Positions 62,408 to 64,000 of a DNA stretch of 64,000 bases are shown here, piece by piece. This DNA is from Mycolicibacterium wolinskyi. GTDB lineage: Bacteria > Actinomycetota > Actinomycetes > Mycobacteriales > Mycobacteriaceae. The stretch lies in contig NZ_LQQA01000033.1 of NCBI RefSeq assembly GCF_002101965.1, positions 310,001 to 374,000 on the forward strand. Direction: 5' to 3'. Made by a program: the position numbers and the translations under genes. How positions within the stretch are numbered: the stretch's first letter is position 1; each line of letters begins with the position of its first letter. The notes under the pieces were generated by a model. The model was not told where the DNA came from, ran no database searches, and saw only the letters and a program-made list of their open reading frames with translations.

Positions 62408-62580
62408 TCAACTCGGTGCGAAGAACTCCAGTGCGATACCGTCCGGATCCCGGAAGCTCAGCCCCGAACCGTACGGGGCGTCGACGATTCCACCGTGCCG
62501 ATCAGTGCGCGGTACCAGGGCCCGCTGACGGCAAGGTCGCGCACCGTGACCGCGACGTGGTTGAGGGTGGGAAACGTCAT
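62408..62580 (-). pseudogene. Decayed VOC (glyoxalase-fold) gene with internal deletion
   Basis: The ATG at 62580, behind GGAGGTGCAC, opens a normal VOC N-terminus (MTFPTLNHVAVTVRDLAVSG...WYRALIG). After about 28 codons the frame breaks. A VOC C-terminus (GLSFRDPDGIALEFFAPS and a stop) continues in another frame up to 62408. Only about 57 codons remain of a family that normally has 115-130 residues, so roughly 200 bp are missing and the join is out of frame. The conserved FRDPDG metal-site segment shows the origin clearly. Confidence 0.8.
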
Positions 62581-62756
62581 GTGCACCTCCATGTCAGACA
62601 ACGCGTCTCGCGGCGAGGGACGTGCCGGTGGTCCTGGCGCGCTTGAACGGGCAGCAGCACCGCCGCCGGGATGAGGAGATCGGTCACCCGTCGTGGCCGC
62701 CGCGGTGGACCCAGCCTCATGAATTCGAGTAGACCACTTTGTGAGACGCTGCCGAA

Positions 62757-63707
62757 GTGTTTGAGCCGACATGTCGCGCTGCCGGCATCGCCATCGGATA
62801 TTTCGCCGATCTGCTGCTGGGCGATCCGCGCCGGGGCCACCCCGTGGCGGTGTTCGGTGCAGGCGCCGCCCGATTGGAGCGGCTGACCTACGCCGACGAC
62901 CGCCGCGCGGGTGTTCTGCACACCGGGCTGCTGCTGAGCGGGCTGGCGCTGTTCGGGGCGGCCGCGGGACGTTCGGCGCCGGTGACCGCGTTGGCGACGT
63001 TCGTCGCGCTCGGCGGCACGTCACTGAATCGCGTGGGCGGACAGATGGCGACCGTGCTGGAAGCCGGCGATCTCGACGGAGCGCGCCGGCTGCTGCCCTC
63101 GCTGTGCGGCCGGGATCCCGCCGCGCTCGATGCCGCCGGGCTGACCCGCGCGACGGTGGAGTCTCTTGCCGAGAACACCTCCGACGCGCAGGTGGCGCCG
63201 CTGCTGTGGGTCGCTGTCGCGGGCGTTCCTGGCGTACTGGTGTACCGCGGAGCCAACACGCTCGACGCGATGATCGGGCACCGTTCCCCGCGTTACCTCC
63301 GATTCGGTTGGGCGGCCGCACGTTTCGATGACGTCGTGAATTACCTGCCGGCGCGTTTGACGGGACTGCTCGTCGTGGCGTGCGCGCCCGTGGTGGATGG
63401 TTCACCGCGGGCGGCGCTGCGGGCGTGGCGGCGCGACGCGGCGCGCCATCCCAGCCCGAATGCCGGGGTGGCCGAGGCGACGTTCGCCGGGGCGTTGGGC
63501 GTGCGGCTCGGCGGCCCGACGCAGTACGCGCATCAACTGGAGATCCGCCCGACGCTCGGCGACGGCCGGGTGCCCGAGGTCATCGACGTGGGCCGCGCGG
63601 TGCGGTTGTCCCGGGCGGTGCAGGCGGCCGCGGCCGGGGTTGCGGTGCTGACCGCAGGCCTCAGTGCCGCCGTCCGTAACGGTCGGCGAGCTTCTCCTCG
63701 GGGGTGA
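62757..63707 (+). CDS. cobD: Adenosylcobinamide-phosphate synthase CobD/CbiB
   Basis: A 316-residue membrane protein of cobalamin synthesis that attaches aminopropanol (phosphate) to cobyric acid. The family features are the opening GYFADLLLGDPRRGHPV, the central ESLAENTSDAQVAPLLW, NTLDAMIGH and the RHPSPNAGVAEA block. Several hydrophobic spans are present. It starts with GTG at 62757 and corresponds to Rv2236c. Its last 47 bp overlap the convergent SURF1-family gene. Confidence 0.94.
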   Translation: MFEPTCRAAGIAIGYFADLLLGDPRRGHPVAVFGAGAARLERLTYADDRRAGVLHTGLLLSGLALFGAAAGRSAPVTALATFVALGGTSLNRVGGQMATVLEAGDLDGARRLLPSLCGRDPAALDAAGLTRATVESLAENTSDAQVAPLLWVAVAGVPGVLVYRGANTLDAMIGHRSPRYLRFGWAAARFDDVVNYLPARLTGLLVVACAPVVDGSPRAALRAWRRDAARHPSPNAGVAEATFAGALGVRLGGPTQYAHQLEIRPTLGDGRVPEVIDVGRAVRLSRAVQAAAAGVAVLTAGLSAAVRNGRRASPRG

Positions 63708-64000
63708 GCTGCCGATCCGGTTCCGCGGGTTTGGCGGCGCGCTCGCGTCTGCGCTGTTTGATCTCGGCATAGACGAAGTAGCCCAGTCCGATCGGCGCGA
63801 CGATGCCGAACGCGATCCACTGGATGCCGTAGGACAGGAACGGGCCCGCGTCGAGGTGAGGTAGCGGAATCTCGCCGAGCCCGCCCGGTTGTCCGCCGAC
63901 GAGTTGCAGATATGACCCCGCCAGCGGTACCCCGGTCACCGAGGCGATCTGCGTGGTGCTGATCGAATACACCTGCTGCACACCGTCGGTGCGGAACGGT
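63661..64000 (-). CDS. SURF1-family protein (partial, N-terminus outside window)
   Basis: The visible 112 C-terminal residues come from a frame that enters from the right edge. They contain the SURF1-like end: a VPLAGSYLQLVGGQPGG loop, LPHLDAGPFLSYGIQW and a terminal membrane helix (AFGIVAPIGLGYFVYAE) followed by a charged tail. SURF1 proteins assist assembly of cytochrome c oxidase. Position opposite cobD matches Rv2235. The last 47 bp overlap cobD tail to tail. Confidence 0.87.
   Translation of the reverse strand, partial: PFRTDGVQQVYSISTTQIASVTGVPLAGSYLQLVGGQPGGLGEIPLPHLDAGPFLSYGIQWIAFGIVAPIGLGYFVYAEIKQRRRERAAKPAEPDRQLTPEEKLADRYGRRH

Noticed and set aside
62458..63405. 315-residue minus-strand frame that contains the VOC N-terminus
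   Set aside because: Its first 250 residues are antisense to cobD; only the last part from 62580 is a real gene remnant.

Overview
The window is high-GC actinobacterial chromosome, and almost certainly from a fast-growing Mycobacterium/Mycolicibacterium. Three things point there. It carries the FAS-II mycolic-acid cluster (aceE, mabR, fabD, acpM, kasA, kasB, accD6). It has a mycothiol-dependent formaldehyde/S-nitrosomycothiol reductase. From about 32.4 kb to the right edge its gene order and strands match, as I recall it, the M. tuberculosis Rv2260 to Rv2235 block read backwards, with a few extra genes inserted. No phage, insertion sequence, plasmid or CRISPR array is visible. No stretch over 300 bases lacks a gene or gene remnant; the longest gap is the 231-bp divergent control region at 837-1067.

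Left part (1-32 kb) is accessory metabolism and regulation. A LacI-type regulator (partial) faces a tightly coupled operon: a DUF1116 protein, a glutamine-synthetase-like ligase, a class-C26 gamma-glutamyl hydrolase and an NCS1 nucleobase-type permease. Two CAAAA/TTTTG palindromes lie between them. The operon looks like an undescribed catabolic route for a small nitrogen compound. Next come a secreted DUF4185 (GH183-like, candidate endo-D-arabinanase) protein, a complete dipeptide-type ABC importer with an attached dehydrogenase, a second DUF4185 gene overlapping a small secreted-protein gene, a tandem duplication of an SDR gene beside a TetR gene, and a membrane-anchored Hsp70-like protein. 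A DUF222/HNH (13E12-type) gene starts three bases after a perfect mycobacterial SOS box. Several hydrolase/SDR/TetR pairs follow, then a thiamine-diphosphate enzyme with a GlxA-type regulator, a SABATH-type methyltransferase and a GH5-like lipoprotein.

Middle part (32-48 kb) holds mscR with its metallo-hydrolase partner, a LuxR-type regulator, a methyltransferase, a beta-lactamase-fold hydrolase, a DUF3145 protein, a third and largest DUF4185 protein, and a glycerolipid group (DagK, an AgpS-like flavoprotein, TetR, GlpD). A LysR/SDR divergent pair ends at a strong hairpin terminator.

Right part (48-64 kb) is the FAS-II locus on the minus strand. AceE supplies acetyl-CoA, AccD6 is the carboxyltransferase that makes malonyl-CoA, FabD loads it onto AcpM, KasA/KasB extend meromycolate chains, and MabR controls the promoter. 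Beyond it are a lipoprotein, a DUF3052 gene, ahpE, tRNA-Val(UAC), a DUF6319 gene with an SOS-like box, a sigma factor-ogt-2OG oxygenase operon suggestive of alkylation repair, a decayed glyoxalase-fold gene, cobD and the end of a SURF1 gene that runs off the window.
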